Assembly (NCBI RefSeq): GCF_010093205.1 | Contig: NZ_PDWN01000002.1 | Location: 1-64,000, forward strand | Origin: Pseudoxanthomonas daejeonensis | GTDB taxonomy: Bacteria > Pseudomonadota > Gammaproteobacteria > Xanthomonadales > Xanthomonadaceae | Length of the DNA stretch: 64,000 nt | Direction of reading: 5' to 3' | Shown here: piece by piece, positions 44,262-54,158 of the stretch | Position numbering within the stretch: the first letter of the stretch is position 1 | How the letters are laid out: every line of letters starts with the position of its first letter | Notes under the pieces: generated by a model | Seen by the model: only the letters and a program-made list of their open reading frames with translations | Database searches by the model: none | What the model was told of the DNA's origin: nothing | Made by a program: the position numbers and the translations under genes

Positions 44262-45437
44262 TCAGGGCCAGCGAGCGCCCAGCTGTTCGGCAAGCTGCGC
44301 CGGCGTGCCCAGTTCGGCACCACCCGCCGCCATCAATTTCACCGCGGTCGCGTCGTAGCAGCCTTCCAGCGCCTGGCCGGCGACGTGGCCGCCACGGGTG
44401 GCCAGGGCCAACACCGCGTCGATCCGCGACGGCTCCGCGCCGCTGAGCACGATGACCGCGCTCTCCGCCGGCGGCAGGGCAGCCACCGGTTCACCACCGC
44501 CGTCGATGAAGACCATGCCGTCTTCCTTCGCCTCGACGCCGACGCGCTCGGGCAGCACGTAGACCGTGCCCGCGGCGATCGCATCGCCCGGCATCGCCAT
44601 GGCGACCGGCAGCGCGGAGACACGCGCCAGCTGCTTGACCAGGTTGTCGTAGCGCCCGCCGTCGAGCTTGAGCTGGACCAGCAGTGGGCGGGAGAACCCG
44701 GACGGCAATGCTGTCATCAGCTTGCGGACCGCATCCGGGCCACCTATGCCAGCGATCACCAGCACCGCGCCCCTGACCACGGCATCCGCGCTTTCTTCCG
44801 CGATCGCAACGAGTTCGAGGCGGGAAAAGTCGGGCAGTGGCTTCGATTCCGGCGCCGTGCGTCCCGCCGCCGCATGGGCCCCATGGGTCAATTCCCAGTC
44901 GTGCCCCGTAGACGTGGATGTCGCAAGCTCCGGCAACGGTTCGCCCGGTCGATCCTGCGGCAGTTCGGCGGCTAGCGCGACGGCTTCGACCAGGTGCGTT
45001 TCGAAGGGCGCTTCGGCATGCAGTTGCTGCGGCGTGGCCGGATGGCCAGGCTGCAGGTCGATCAGCATGTCCTGTTCGCAACCGGGCGGAAGCACGTCGG
45101 CATGCCCGTGCAGCTTGGCCGCCAGATGGCGGATCCAGCGCTGCGCCTCCCAGCCGTCTCGACGCGCGGCCAGGTCGGCCTCGTCGAAAATCACCAGCAG
45201 GCCCGGTGCCTCGAGCGCGGGCTCGAGCGCGACCAGCGCGTCCTCGACCGCCGGCTCCAGAGCGACCAGCGCGGCCTGCGGCGCGGCCGCGGCCAGCGTG
45301 GCGGCATCGATCGCCGCCGGGTCTTCTTCCAGCACCACCAGGGCGCCCGCCGCGTCGAGCGCCTCGCGCAGGCGATCGCGCGCCGCGCCGGCGCGGGCCA
45401 GCAGCGCCACTGGCTTGCGTCCGTCAGCCGCGTGCAC
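44262..45437 (-). CDS. CheB-like protein, catalytically degenerate (ChpB position)
   Basis: A 391-residue protein with a receiver-like N-terminal part without a clear phospho-Asp site, an acidic linker, and a C-terminal CheB methylesterase fold (about residues 215-385). The catalytic triad is lost: ASTGG is AGIGG (nucleophile Ser to Gly), QHMP is QLKL (His to Leu) and the GMGxDG Asp segment is GAEPSRID. So it should not remove methyl groups. The GTG at 45437 has GGGGA at 6 bases and overlaps chpA by 14 bases; ATG 45464 is the other option. Role is probably structural or regulatory in the Pil-Chp system. Confidence 0.85.
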   Translation of the reverse strand: MHAADGRKPVALLARAGAARDRLREALDAAGALVVLEEDPAAIDAATLAAAAPQAALVALEPAVEDALVALEPALEAPGLLVIFDEADLAARRDGWEAQRWIRHLAAKLHGHADVLPPGCEQDMLIDLQPGHPATPQQLHAEAPFETHLVEAVALAAELPQDRPGEPLPELATSTSTGHDWELTHGAHAAAGRTAPESKPLPDFSRLELVAIAEESADAVVRGAVLVIAGIGGPDAVRKLMTALPSGFSRPLLVQLKLDGGRYDNLVKQLARVSALPVAMAMPGDAIAAGTVYVLPERVGVEAKEDGMVFIDGGGEPVAALPPAESAVIVLSGAEPSRIDAVLALATRGGHVAGQALEGCYDATAVKLMAAGGAELGTPAQLAEQLGARWP

Positions 45438-48400
45438 GTGCGATCCCCAGCAGGTCGTAGACATTGCGCATCAGGTCGAGCTCCTGGTACGGCTTGCCCA
45501 GGTAACGCTGGACGCCGATCTCGAACGCGCGCTGGCGATGCTTCTCGCCGGTACGCGAAGTGATCATCACGATCGGCACGCCGCGGAAGCGTCCGTCCGC
45601 GCGCATCGCCGTTGCCAGTTCGTAGCCGTCCATGCGTGGCATCTCGATATCCAGCAGCATCAGGTCGGGCACGCGCTCCTCGAGGCGCTCCAGCGCCTCG
45701 ATGCCGTCGCGGGCCACCACCACCTCGAAGTTGTGGCGTTCGAGCACGCGCCCGGTGACCTTGCGCATGGTCAGCGAGTCGTCGACCACCATCACCAGCG
45801 GCACGTGGCGCGCCTGCGGCGGCTCGACCGCGACCGTACGCTCGGGCTGTGCAAGGTGGCGACGGACCAGCGGCGCGACGTCCAGGATCACCACCACGCG
45901 GCCATCGCCGGTGATGGTGGCGCCGTAGATGCCGGGCACCGAGGAGATCTGCAGGCCGACCGGCTTGACCACGATTTCGCGGTTGCCGACCACCTGGTCG
46001 ATCGCCACCGCCGCGCGCAGGTCGCCGGCGCGGACCAGCAGCAATGGGACCTGCGTCTGGCCCTCGGCCTTCGCTGCACCCTGCCCGACCAGCAGGCCGA
46101 GATCATGCAGCGCGTATTCCTCGCCTGCGTAGCGATAGATGCCGCCACCGGCCTCGAAACGCTCGCGCGAGATCCGGCCGATGCCGCTGACCGAAGCCAC
46201 CGGCACCGCGTACGTCGTCTCGCCGATCTGCACGAACACGGCCTGGGTGACCGCCAGGGTCTGCGGCAGGCGCAGGGTGAACGTCACGCCCTTGCCGGCG
46301 ACCGAGTCGATCTCGACCGTGCCGCCAAGCTGGCGCACTTCGTTGCGGACCACGTCCATGCCCACGCCGCGGCCGGCCAGCTGGCTGACCTTCTCGGAGG
46401 TGCTGAAGCCGGACTCGAAGATCACCGAATCCAGCTCGGCGTCGCTCAGCTCGGCGTCGGGCTTGAGCAGGCCGCGCTGTTCGGCGCGGCGCCGGATCGC
46501 GGCGCGATCCAGGCCACGGCCATCGTCGGCCACCTGGAGCACGATTTCCGAGCCTTCGCGGCGCAGCGCGATGGTGATCGTGCCTTCCTCGTCCTTGTCC
46601 GTGTTGCGGCGGTCCTTCGGCGATTCCAGGCCATGGGCCACCGAATTGCGCAACATGTGCTCCAGCGGCGCGACCATGCGGTCGAGGACATTGCGGTCCA
46701 GTTCGCCGTGGGTGCCGTCCAGGCGCAGCTGCACCTGCTTGCGGGTGTCGTGCGCGGCCTGGCGAACCACGCGGCGCAGGCGCGGGACGATGCTGTCGAA
46801 CGGCACCATGCGCGCGCTCATCAGCCCGTCCTGCAGCTCCGAGCTCACGCGCGACTGCTGCTGCAGCAGGACGTCGTACTGGCGCGCCAGGTCGTCGAGC
46901 ACGCCCTGCAGGCCGGTCAAGTCGGCAGCCGACTCGGCCAGGCCGCGGCTGAGCTGCTGCAGCGTGGAGAAGCGGTCGAGCTCCAGCGGATCGAAGGTCG
47001 CGTCCGTGCTGTCCTGTTCGCGCTGGTAGCGCGCGACGATCTGCGCTTCGGTCTCCAGGTCCAGACGGCGAAGCTGGTCGCGAAGACGCGCGTTGGTACG
47101 GTCCAGCTCGGACATGGCGCTGCGGAACGCGCCCAGCTGCTGTTCCAGCCGCGAGCGGTAGATCGCCACTTCGCCGGCGTGGTTGACCAGGTTGTCGAGC
47201 AGGTCGGCGCGTACGCGCACCTGTTCCTGTGGAGCGCGCGGTACGCCCTCCTCGGTCGCTGCGGCCTGGGCCTCGTCCTCGACCGGTGCCGACAGGGGCA
47301 CCTGGACCTGTGCGAGCGAGGGTTCCGGCGCCGGCACGACGGCATGGAGGGAAGGCGTCTCCTGCCGCACCGGCTCGGACGGCGGCGTCGCCAGCGCGGC
47401 GACATAGCTGGCCTCGGCCGATTCGCCGGCCGCGGTCGGCGCCTCGCCACGGATGCGGGCCTCGAACTCGTCGATCAGCGCCTGCGGCATCTCGGTGACG
47501 CGATGCGCGCGGGTGTGCTGCAACAGGCGATGCAGGGTATCGAAACCCCGCTCGAGCAGGTGGATGTCGCTGCGCTGCAGTTCGGTGCGCTGCTCTGCCA
47601 CCGCTTCGAGCAGGGACTCGATCACATGGCCCAGGTCGCCGATCGGGGCGATGCCGGCCATGCGCGCGCCGCCCTTGAGCGTATGCAGGTCGCGCTGCAG
47701 GCCGATGATCGGTTCGCGCGCCGTGGCGTCCTCGCGCAACTCCTGGATCAGGCCGTCGATATGGTCGAGCAGATCGATGCCTTCCTCGACGAAGATGTCG
47801 ACCAGGTCGCGATCCAGTTCGGTGAAGTCGAGCATCGGACCATCGGGCACCACCACCTCCTCGGAACCGGCCTCCGGCAGGAGCGCTCCCAGGGCCGGCA
47901 ACACGGCCGCTCCACGCGCAATCGACGGGATGTTGTCCACAACGCTGGCTTGCGTGACGGCTTCGGCCTCGACGGCTTCGGCCTCGACGGCTTCGGCCTC
48001 GACGGCTTCGGCCTCGACGGCTTCGGCCCCGACGGCTTCGGCCTCGACGGCTTCGGCCTCGACGGCTTCGGCCTCGACGGCTTCGGCCTCGACGGCTTCG
48101 GCCTCGACGGCTTCGGCCTCGACGGCTTCGGCTTCGACGGTCTCGGCCTCGATGGCTTCGGCCTCGATGGCTTCGGCCTCGATGGCTTCGGCCTCGATGG
48201 CTTCGGCCTCGATGGCTTCGGCCTCGATGGCTTCGGCTTCGATGGCTTCGGCCTCGATGGCTTCGGCCTCGATGGCTTCGGCCTCGATGGCTTCGGCCTC
48301 GATGGCTTCGGCCTCGATGGCTCCGGCCTCGATGGCTCCGGCCTCGATGGCTTCGGCTTCGACGGCCTCGGCTTCGATGGCTTCGGCCTCGATGGCTTCG

Positions 48401-51400
48401 GCCTCGATGGCTTCGGCCTCGATGGCTTCGGCCTCGATGGCTTCGGCTTCGATGGCTTCGGTTGCAACGGCCTCGGCTTCCTCGCTCATCGGCGCGGAAG
48501 GCGCTGTATCGGCGTTAGGCTGGGCACCGGCATCCGCAGCGAGGAAGGCGCCAGTGGCAACCAGGCCTGCTGCAGCGGTTTCGATGTCGCGCCCATGTCC
48601 GGCCTCGGCCGTGTCGGCCGGCGCGGTATCCAGGTAAGGCGCCAGGTCTTCGACGGCCGTCAGCTCCACGCCGTCGCGCACCAGCTTCTCGACCTCGCCC
48701 TCCGGAGCCTGCGGCCAGCGCGCTTCGGGCAGGGCCTCGGCCAGCGCACGCAGGCGTCCGGCCAGCGCGGTGAAAGGAGGGATCCGCGGGGACTGCGCCT
48801 GCAAGGCGCGGACGCATGTGCGGATCGCTTCGGCCATCTCCGCCAGCGCTTCCACCGCCTCCGCACCCGGCACTTCCGACGCGGCGAGCGAGCGCTTGAC
48901 GAGCGTCTCGGCCGGGTCGGTGACCGCAGTGATCTCCGGCACGTCGGTCATCGCAAACGCGCCATTCATGGTGTGGATGGCGCGAAGCAGCGCTTCGGTC
49001 GCCGGCTCCGGCGCCCGTCGCGCCGCTGCGAGCCAACCGTCCACGGTTTCCAGGTGCTGGGCGACCTCGGCTTCGAGGATCTCGCGCAGCACGCTGTCCA
49101 CCGATGCCGGCGTACCCTCGATGTCCACCGTCGGCTCGTCCACGACCGCGCTGTCCGCGACGGGCTCGACCACGGCGGGCTCCACGGCCGCGACCGGGGC
49201 CACCGCACGGGCAGCCGGGGTGTAGAACGCATCCTCGCCCGCCGCAATACGATCGGCGACCGCTTCGATCGCATACAGGTCGGCACTGACGCCTCCCTGC
49301 CCGCGCAACGCAGCGTCGAACTGCGGCAACACTTCGCAGACCTGCGAAACCATCGCCAGCACCGCCGGACTTGGCGCACGCGTGCCGTCGAGCACGCGAT
49401 TGAGCATGCCCTCGACCTTCCAGCTGAACTCACCCAGCGCACGCGCGCCGACGAGGCGACCGCTGCCCTTCAACGTGTGGAACACGCGACGGATGGGGCG
49501 GACCCGCTCCATGTCCTCCGGCGCCTGCTGCCAGTGCGGCACCATCCGGGCCAGGTTGGCGCGCTCCTCGTCGAACTCTTCGAGGAAGACTTCCCGGATG
49601 TCGGCATCGATGTCGTGGTTCTCGTCGAACCCGCCGATCGAGACGGGTACGGCGGCGGCCGCGACCACGGCCGGCACCGCCGCCGCGTGAACGGAGTGCG
49701 TGCCCTCCATGCCTGCCGCCGCAGCGGAAATCTCGGCGATCAGCGACGTCGACTCGTCGTCGAGCTCGATGCGGCTGATCCTGCTTTCGAATACCTGGGC
49801 CGGGCGCGTGTCTGCCTCGACCCTCATGTTCAGATCGAACCACTGGCCGTTTTCGCCGGCACGCGTGCTGCGCAGCGCGTCTTCCGCTTCCTGCGTCCCG
49901 GCGACCGCTTCCACTGCAACCAGGGCATCGGCCTCATCGATCCCGGCGGCGACCTCGGCCTCCGTGGCGACCGCATCGGCGGTGGCTGGCACCTCGTCGC
50001 TCTCTGCGGCGACCGGATCGAAGCTGACCCATTGGGTCGCCACGATGGCGGCCGCGGGCGCCTGGACCGGGGCCGGCTCGATCACCGGCAATTCGATTTC
50101 CAGCGCCGGGATCTCCAGCGCCTCCGGCTCCAGTACCGGGACGCCGGTGGCATCCGCCTGGTCCGTCGGTTCCTGCTCGGCGGCGACCGGATCCCATTGC
50201 GCGGCGGCGGCAGGCGTTCCGAGGGCGACAGCGGTCACTGCCGGCATCGGCTGTACGGCGACCTGCGCGGCGGGCTCGTCTTCGGCCTCTTCACCCGGCA
50301 GCGGCCAGTAATGCAGGCTTTCCAGGCTGCTGCGAGCGATCTCGAGGATCTCGTCGCGGTTCGGACGGCGATCGCGCAGGGCCTCCAGGTAGTACTCGAG
50401 GCTGGCCATCGCATCGGCCAGGGTGTCGAGTTGGCGGCCGCTCGGCACGCGCCGGCGCTGCAGCAGCTCGGTACCGATGTAGCGGCGCACCCCTTCCAGG
50501 TAGTCGGCCGGCTGCGGCAGGTCGAGGATGCGCAACGCACCCGATACTTCCGACAACAGCTGCGGCACGCCCTCGAGCCTGGCGTGGTCCCAGTTGGTCT
50601 CGATGAAGGCCACGAAGTGTTCGCGCGCGGCGGCGAAGTTGGCGATGGCCTCGTGCGCCAGCACCTCGACCGTGCGCCGTGCTTCCGCGGCGGCGGCATC
50701 CTCGCCGGCGTCGTCGCCCGGCGCGCCCAGGCGTGCGACCTGGTCGTCCAGCGAAGCGTCCACGTAGAGCAGCGCGCCGGCGATATCCAGCAAGGCGCTC
50801 TCACTGGCAGCCTGTTCGCCACGGGTGATCGCTTCCAGCGCATCGCGCTGCTGCAGGACCACGTCGCGCGCGACGCCCAGCCCCAGCATCCCCAGGGTAT
50901 CGGCTACGTTTGCAAGTTCGGCCGCCTGCGGCTGCAGCGCGGCGGCATCGCCACCCGTGCGCAGGTGCAGGTCGAGGGCGTCCTTGACCCGCAGCAGTTC
51001 TTCCTTGACCACGCCGCCGACGGTGTTGAGCAGGTCGCGGTTGCGGCCGGCGAGGCTTCCACGGGCGTGGTCGAGCTCGGCCTCGCTCGGGGTGTGCGCA
51101 TCGAGGTCGAAGGCACCGCGCAGGGCTTCCAGCGCCGGGTGCGGCGCGCGCGCCTGGGCGACGAGGTAGAGCAGCTGCCGGGTCGGTTCCTGGCTGGCCA
51201 CGCCCTGGGCGACGGCCGGGGTGGATTCGTCCTCGTGCGCCTGGCGCACGGCGCGGCCGATGCCGGCGAAGGCACCGCGCAGCGCATCGGTCGGTGCGAG
51301 CGCGCCATCGCGCAGCGCGTCAGCAGCCGACGACGATACCCAGAGCATGCGCCGCGTGGTGTCGTGGCGCGCATTCTCCAGCAGGTCGGCGGCGGCCGCG

Positions 51401-51987
51401 GCAAGCCCGGCCGGATCCGCGGGGGCCGCATGCTCAGGCCAGGCGGCCAGCGCCTGCTCGAAGCGGACCTGTGCGGAGGCGACCTTGCCCTGGCGCTGCG
51501 TCCACGGCAGCGGCGACGCTTCCGGCACGTCATCGGGCAGCGGGCGGCTCAGGTCGGGCGCGAACAGCACGCTCTCGCTCAGGCCGGCGGCACCGCGCGC
51601 GGCGCGGATGTCGTTCAGCAGCGGCAGCAGCACGATCGGAATATCGCGATGACCGTTCTGCAGGCGCTCAAGGTAGTCGGGCAGCAGCACCGTGCCACGC
51701 ATCAGCGTGGCGCAAGCCTCGTCCCGGTCGCTGGCGGCGCCCTGCTGCAGCGCCTGGGCGAGCAGCTCCATCTCCTCGGCGACCATCGCCGGGGCATACA
51801 GCTCGACCATGCGCAGGGTGCCCTGCACCTGGTGCAGGTAACCGGCGCAGAAGCGCATCCGGCTGCCGTCGGCCGGGTCCTCGACGAAGGCCTCGATCTC
51901 GTTGCGCGCCTGGCGCAGCGTCTCGTCCAGCTCCGGCTTGACCCAGCCCAGCACCGCATGGCTCATCGCATCGCGGAGGGCGCTCAT
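45424..51987 (-). CDS. chpA: ChpA/PilL hybrid CheA-type histidine kinase
   Basis: A 2187-residue kinase of the twitching chemosensory system. Histidine phosphotransfer domains are at about residues 5-110 (YLHQVQGTLRM, H52), 800-900 (FHTLKGSGRLVG, H837), 970-1060 (HTMNGA, H1005) and 1385-1480 (LHTLKGGARMAG, H1435). Then come the CheA dimer/kinase part (EHMLRNSVAHGLE, VADDGRGLD), a CheW domain (FVQIGETTYAVPVASV) and a C-terminal receiver (D2113 in LLDIEMPRMDG). A low-complexity stretch of 35 five-residue E-A-E-A-V/I units fills about 1170-1344. It follows pilJ by 97 bases on the same strand. Confidence 0.95.
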   Translation of the reverse strand: MSALRDAMSHAVLGWVKPELDETLRQARNEIEAFVEDPADGSRMRFCAGYLHQVQGTLRMVELYAPAMVAEEMELLAQALQQGAASDRDEACATLMRGTVLLPDYLERLQNGHRDIPIVLLPLLNDIRAARGAAGLSESVLFAPDLSRPLPDDVPEASPLPWTQRQGKVASAQVRFEQALAAWPEHAAPADPAGLAAAAADLLENARHDTTRRMLWVSSSAADALRDGALAPTDALRGAFAGIGRAVRQAHEDESTPAVAQGVASQEPTRQLLYLVAQARAPHPALEALRGAFDLDAHTPSEAELDHARGSLAGRNRDLLNTVGGVVKEELLRVKDALDLHLRTGGDAAALQPQAAELANVADTLGMLGLGVARDVVLQQRDALEAITRGEQAASESALLDIAGALLYVDASLDDQVARLGAPGDDAGEDAAAAEARRTVEVLAHEAIANFAAAREHFVAFIETNWDHARLEGVPQLLSEVSGALRILDLPQPADYLEGVRRYIGTELLQRRRVPSGRQLDTLADAMASLEYYLEALRDRRPNRDEILEIARSSLESLHYWPLPGEEAEDEPAAQVAVQPMPAVTAVALGTPAAAAQWDPVAAEQEPTDQADATGVPVLEPEALEIPALEIELPVIEPAPVQAPAAAIVATQWVSFDPVAAESDEVPATADAVATEAEVAAGIDEADALVAVEAVAGTQEAEDALRSTRAGENGQWFDLNMRVEADTRPAQVFESRISRIELDDESTSLIAEISAAAAGMEGTHSVHAAAVPAVVAAAAVPVSIGGFDENHDIDADIREVFLEEFDEERANLARMVPHWQQAPEDMERVRPIRRVFHTLKGSGRLVGARALGEFSWKVEGMLNRVLDGTRAPSPAVLAMVSQVCEVLPQFDAALRGQGGVSADLYAIEAVADRIAAGEDAFYTPAARAVAPVAAVEPAVVEPVADSAVVDEPTVDIEGTPASVDSVLREILEAEVAQHLETVDGWLAAARRAPEPATEALLRAIHTMNGAFAMTDVPEITAVTDPAETLVKRSLAASEVPGAEAVEALAEMAEAIRTCVRALQAQSPRIPPFTALAGRLRALAEALPEARWPQAPEGEVEKLVRDGVELTAVEDLAPYLDTAPADTAEAGHGRDIETAAAGLVATGAFLAADAGAQPNADTAPSAPMSEEAEAVATEAIEAEAIEAEAIEAEAIEAEAIEAEAIEAEAVEAEAIEAGAIEAGAIEAEAIEAEAIEAEAIEAEAIEAEAIEAEAIEAEAIEAEAIEAEAIEAEAIEAEAIEAETVEAEAVEAEAVEAEAVEAEAVEAEAVEAEAVEAEAVGAEAVEAEAVEAEAVEAEAVEAEAVTQASVVDNIPSIARGAAVLPALGALLPEAGSEEVVVPDGPMLDFTELDRDLVDIFVEEGIDLLDHIDGLIQELREDATAREPIIGLQRDLHTLKGGARMAGIAPIGDLGHVIESLLEAVAEQRTELQRSDIHLLERGFDTLHRLLQHTRAHRVTEMPQALIDEFEARIRGEAPTAAGESAEASYVAALATPPSEPVRQETPSLHAVVPAPEPSLAQVQVPLSAPVEDEAQAAATEEGVPRAPQEQVRVRADLLDNLVNHAGEVAIYRSRLEQQLGAFRSAMSELDRTNARLRDQLRRLDLETEAQIVARYQREQDSTDATFDPLELDRFSTLQQLSRGLAESAADLTGLQGVLDDLARQYDVLLQQQSRVSSELQDGLMSARMVPFDSIVPRLRRVVRQAAHDTRKQVQLRLDGTHGELDRNVLDRMVAPLEHMLRNSVAHGLESPKDRRNTDKDEEGTITIALRREGSEIVLQVADDGRGLDRAAIRRRAEQRGLLKPDAELSDAELDSVIFESGFSTSEKVSQLAGRGVGMDVVRNEVRQLGGTVEIDSVAGKGVTFTLRLPQTLAVTQAVFVQIGETTYAVPVASVSGIGRISRERFEAGGGIYRYAGEEYALHDLGLLVGQGAAKAEGQTQVPLLLVRAGDLRAAVAIDQVVGNREIVVKPVGLQISSVPGIYGATITGDGRVVVILDVAPLVRRHLAQPERTVAVEPPQARHVPLVMVVDDSLTMRKVTGRVLERHNFEVVVARDGIEALERLEERVPDLMLLDIEMPRMDGYELATAMRADGRFRGVPIVMITSRTGEKHRQRAFEIGVQRYLGKPYQELDLMRNVYDLLGIARARG
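47956..48480. repeat. 35-copy 15-bp tandem repeat in chpA
   Basis: The unit, on the plus strand, is GACGGCTTCGGCCTC or GATGGCTTCGGCCTC. Exactly 35 units (525 bases) are counted by eye, all in frame. They code E-A-E-A-V (15 units) or E-A-E-A-I (20 units), with 3 units in which one Glu is replaced by Gly. A block of 13 V-units is followed by a block of 14 I-units, then a mix. Confidence 0.97.
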
Positions 51988-52084
51988 CGGCGGCCTCCGG
52001 CGGGACGGGACCGGCCGGCGATGCCGGGCACGGGCGGGCGCTTGTTGCTAACCATCGTCATCGACTCATTCCCCCGTCGCGCGC

Positions 52085-54121
52085 TCAGGCCGGCAACTTG
52101 AAGTCGGCCACCGAGCGGCGCAGGTCCGCCGCAAGTTGCGCCAGGTGTCCGATCGAGTCGGCCGTCTGTCCCGCGCCACGCGAGGTCTGCCCGGAAATCT
52201 GCTGGACCACGCCCATCGTCTTGGTGATGTCGGCCGCCGCGCCCGCCTGCTGCTGTGCGGCCACCGAGATGTTCTTGATGAGGTCGTTCAACGCGTTGGA
52301 CACGCGCTCGATCTCGGTCAGTGCGGTACCGGCGTCCTCGGCCAGGCGCGCGCCGGACACCACTTCGGCGGTGGTCTGCTCCATCGAGCTGACCGCCTCG
52401 TTGGTGTCGGCCTGAATCGCCTGGACCAGGCCTTCGATTCGCCGGGTCGCGCCGGAGGTGCGTTCGGCCAGTCGCTGCACTTCGTCGGCCACGACCGCGA
52501 AGCCGCGGCCCGTTTCACCGGCTGCCGCGGCCTGCACGGCCGCGTTGAGCGCCAGGATGTTGGTCTGCTCGGAAATGTCGTTGATCAGTTCCACGATCGA
52601 ACCGATTTCCTGCGACGACTCGCCCAGGCGCTTGATGCGCTTGGAGGTCTCCTGGATCTGGTCGCGGATCTGGTCCATGCCCTGGATCGTCTCGCGCACC
52701 ACGCCGGCGCCCTCGGCGGCGATGACCACCGACCGCTGCGCCACTTCCGCCGATTCGGTGGAGTTGCGGGACACCTGCTCGATGCTGGCGGCCATGTCGT
52801 GGATGCGCGTGGAGGCGGCGGTGATCTGCTCGGCCTGGTGGTTGGAGGCCTCGGCCAGCTGCAGCGCGGTGGCCTGCGTCTCCTGCGAGGAGGCGGCGAC
52901 CTGCACCGAGGTGGTGGTGATCGTGGTCACCAGGTTGCGCAGTTCGTCGACCGCGTAGTTGATGGCGTCTGCGATCGCGCCGGTCATGTCCTCGGTCACC
53001 GAGGCCTTCACCGTCAGGTCGCCTTCACCCAGCGAGCTGATTTCGTCCAGCAGCCGCATGATCGCCTGCTGGTTGCGGCTGTTGAACTCGACCTGCGCCT
53101 GGTAGCGGACTTCCTGGTCCCGGGAGCGGCTGCGCACCGAGCTCCAGACGAAACCGATCAGCGAAATCAGCGCCACCACGCCGGAGACGATGCCGAGCCA
53201 GAAATTCGGGAACAGGCGCGTGTCGCGCACCGAGCCGAACGCGGAGAACGCGTCGAACAGCTTCTTGGCGGCCTCGAGCATCTTGTCCGAGCCGGCGGCG
53301 AGGCTGGCCGAGGCGGCCTGCGCGGAGAACAGGTTCTTGGAGCTGCCCAGGATCGCGTCCAGGTCCTTGCGCATTTCGTCCCACTGCGACTGCGACTGCT
53401 GCAGCGCCGACAGCGCGGCAGCGTTGCGGACCGGCGCGATGCCCAGCTCCTCGTTGCCCTTGATCAGGTTGTCGAATGCCTGGCCGAACACCACCGCATC
53501 GCGCGCCAGCGCGTCGCCGGCCGCGGCCGCACCCGGACCACCGGCGCGGATTTCGGTCACGCGCCGGGCCATGGTGCCGGCCACGACGACCTGCTGCAGC
53601 GCACTGAACACCTGCGAGGCGGGCGCGCCGCCGGCGGTCATCGCGCGCACCGCTTCGTTGAGCTGCGCCTGCAGCTGAGGCACGCGACCGGCGAAGCGCT
53701 CGGCGTTGCCAGCCAGCGCCAGCACGGCCGGTTCACTGGCCACGATCTGCTCGGCACTGGTGCCCAGGGGCGTCCATACCGCGACCATCTGGTCCAGCGC
53801 ACCGGATACACCCGGTTCCTGGCCGAAGCGGCCCTGCAGGTCGCTCACGGTCGTGTCGACCTGCGCCTTGGTCTGGCGGAAGGCCTTGAACGCTTCCGCA
53901 TTACCTGACACCGCGTCGCGGCCCTGGTTGGCCAGCTGCTGCGACAGCACCTGCAGGTCAGCCGCACCGGTACCGGCACCGGCAAGCTTGTTGCCCTGCC
54001 ACCACGCCGCACCGGTGTTCAATGCGAACAGGATGACCGAGAGCGTAAGCAGGACAAGCCAGAAGCCGGTGCTGACGCCACCCAGGCGGCTGGTCTTGGG
54101 AGTGTCAGGTGCAGTGCTCAT
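52085..54121 (-). CDS. pilJ: Pilus methyl-accepting chemotaxis-like receptor PilJ
   Basis: A 678-residue inner-membrane receptor. Helix 1 is about residues 20-42, a periplasmic part of about 260 residues follows, helix 2 is about 307-328 (LGIVSGVVALISLIGFVW), then a linker (about 330-400) and the cytoplasmic signalling domain with EISEQTNILALNAAVQAAAAG-type hairpin (residues about 530-560). It feeds signals to ChpA via PilI. Methylation-type heptads exist, but no CheR-like pilK is encoded in the cluster, so adaptation may not use methylation. PilI is 37 bases upstream on the same strand. Confidence 0.96.
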   Translation of the reverse strand: MSTAPDTPKTSRLGGVSTGFWLVLLTLSVILFALNTGAAWWQGNKLAGAGTGAADLQVLSQQLANQGRDAVSGNAEAFKAFRQTKAQVDTTVSDLQGRFGQEPGVSGALDQMVAVWTPLGTSAEQIVASEPAVLALAGNAERFAGRVPQLQAQLNEAVRAMTAGGAPASQVFSALQQVVVAGTMARRVTEIRAGGPGAAAAGDALARDAVVFGQAFDNLIKGNEELGIAPVRNAAALSALQQSQSQWDEMRKDLDAILGSSKNLFSAQAASASLAAGSDKMLEAAKKLFDAFSAFGSVRDTRLFPNFWLGIVSGVVALISLIGFVWSSVRSRSRDQEVRYQAQVEFNSRNQQAIMRLLDEISSLGEGDLTVKASVTEDMTGAIADAINYAVDELRNLVTTITTTSVQVAASSQETQATALQLAEASNHQAEQITAASTRIHDMAASIEQVSRNSTESAEVAQRSVVIAAEGAGVVRETIQGMDQIRDQIQETSKRIKRLGESSQEIGSIVELINDISEQTNILALNAAVQAAAAGETGRGFAVVADEVQRLAERTSGATRRIEGLVQAIQADTNEAVSSMEQTTAEVVSGARLAEDAGTALTEIERVSNALNDLIKNISVAAQQQAGAAADITKTMGVVQQISGQTSRGAGQTADSIGHLAQLAADLRRSVADFKLPA

Positions 54122-54158
54122 GCGTGGTGAACCTCAGGATTGGTGCGGGCCGGCGCGA

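Noticed and set aside
47956-48480. Possible CRISPR-like or minisatellite array
   Set aside because: Units are contiguous 15-mers without spacers and in frame in chpA, so it is a coding tandem repeat.
44668-52101. A 2477-codon plus-strand open frame opposite chpA, with a GLDGFG repeat
   Set aside because: It mirrors the chpA repeat and codon use in a GC-rich gene. It has no family likeness, no start context and no promoter, while chpA has clear domains.
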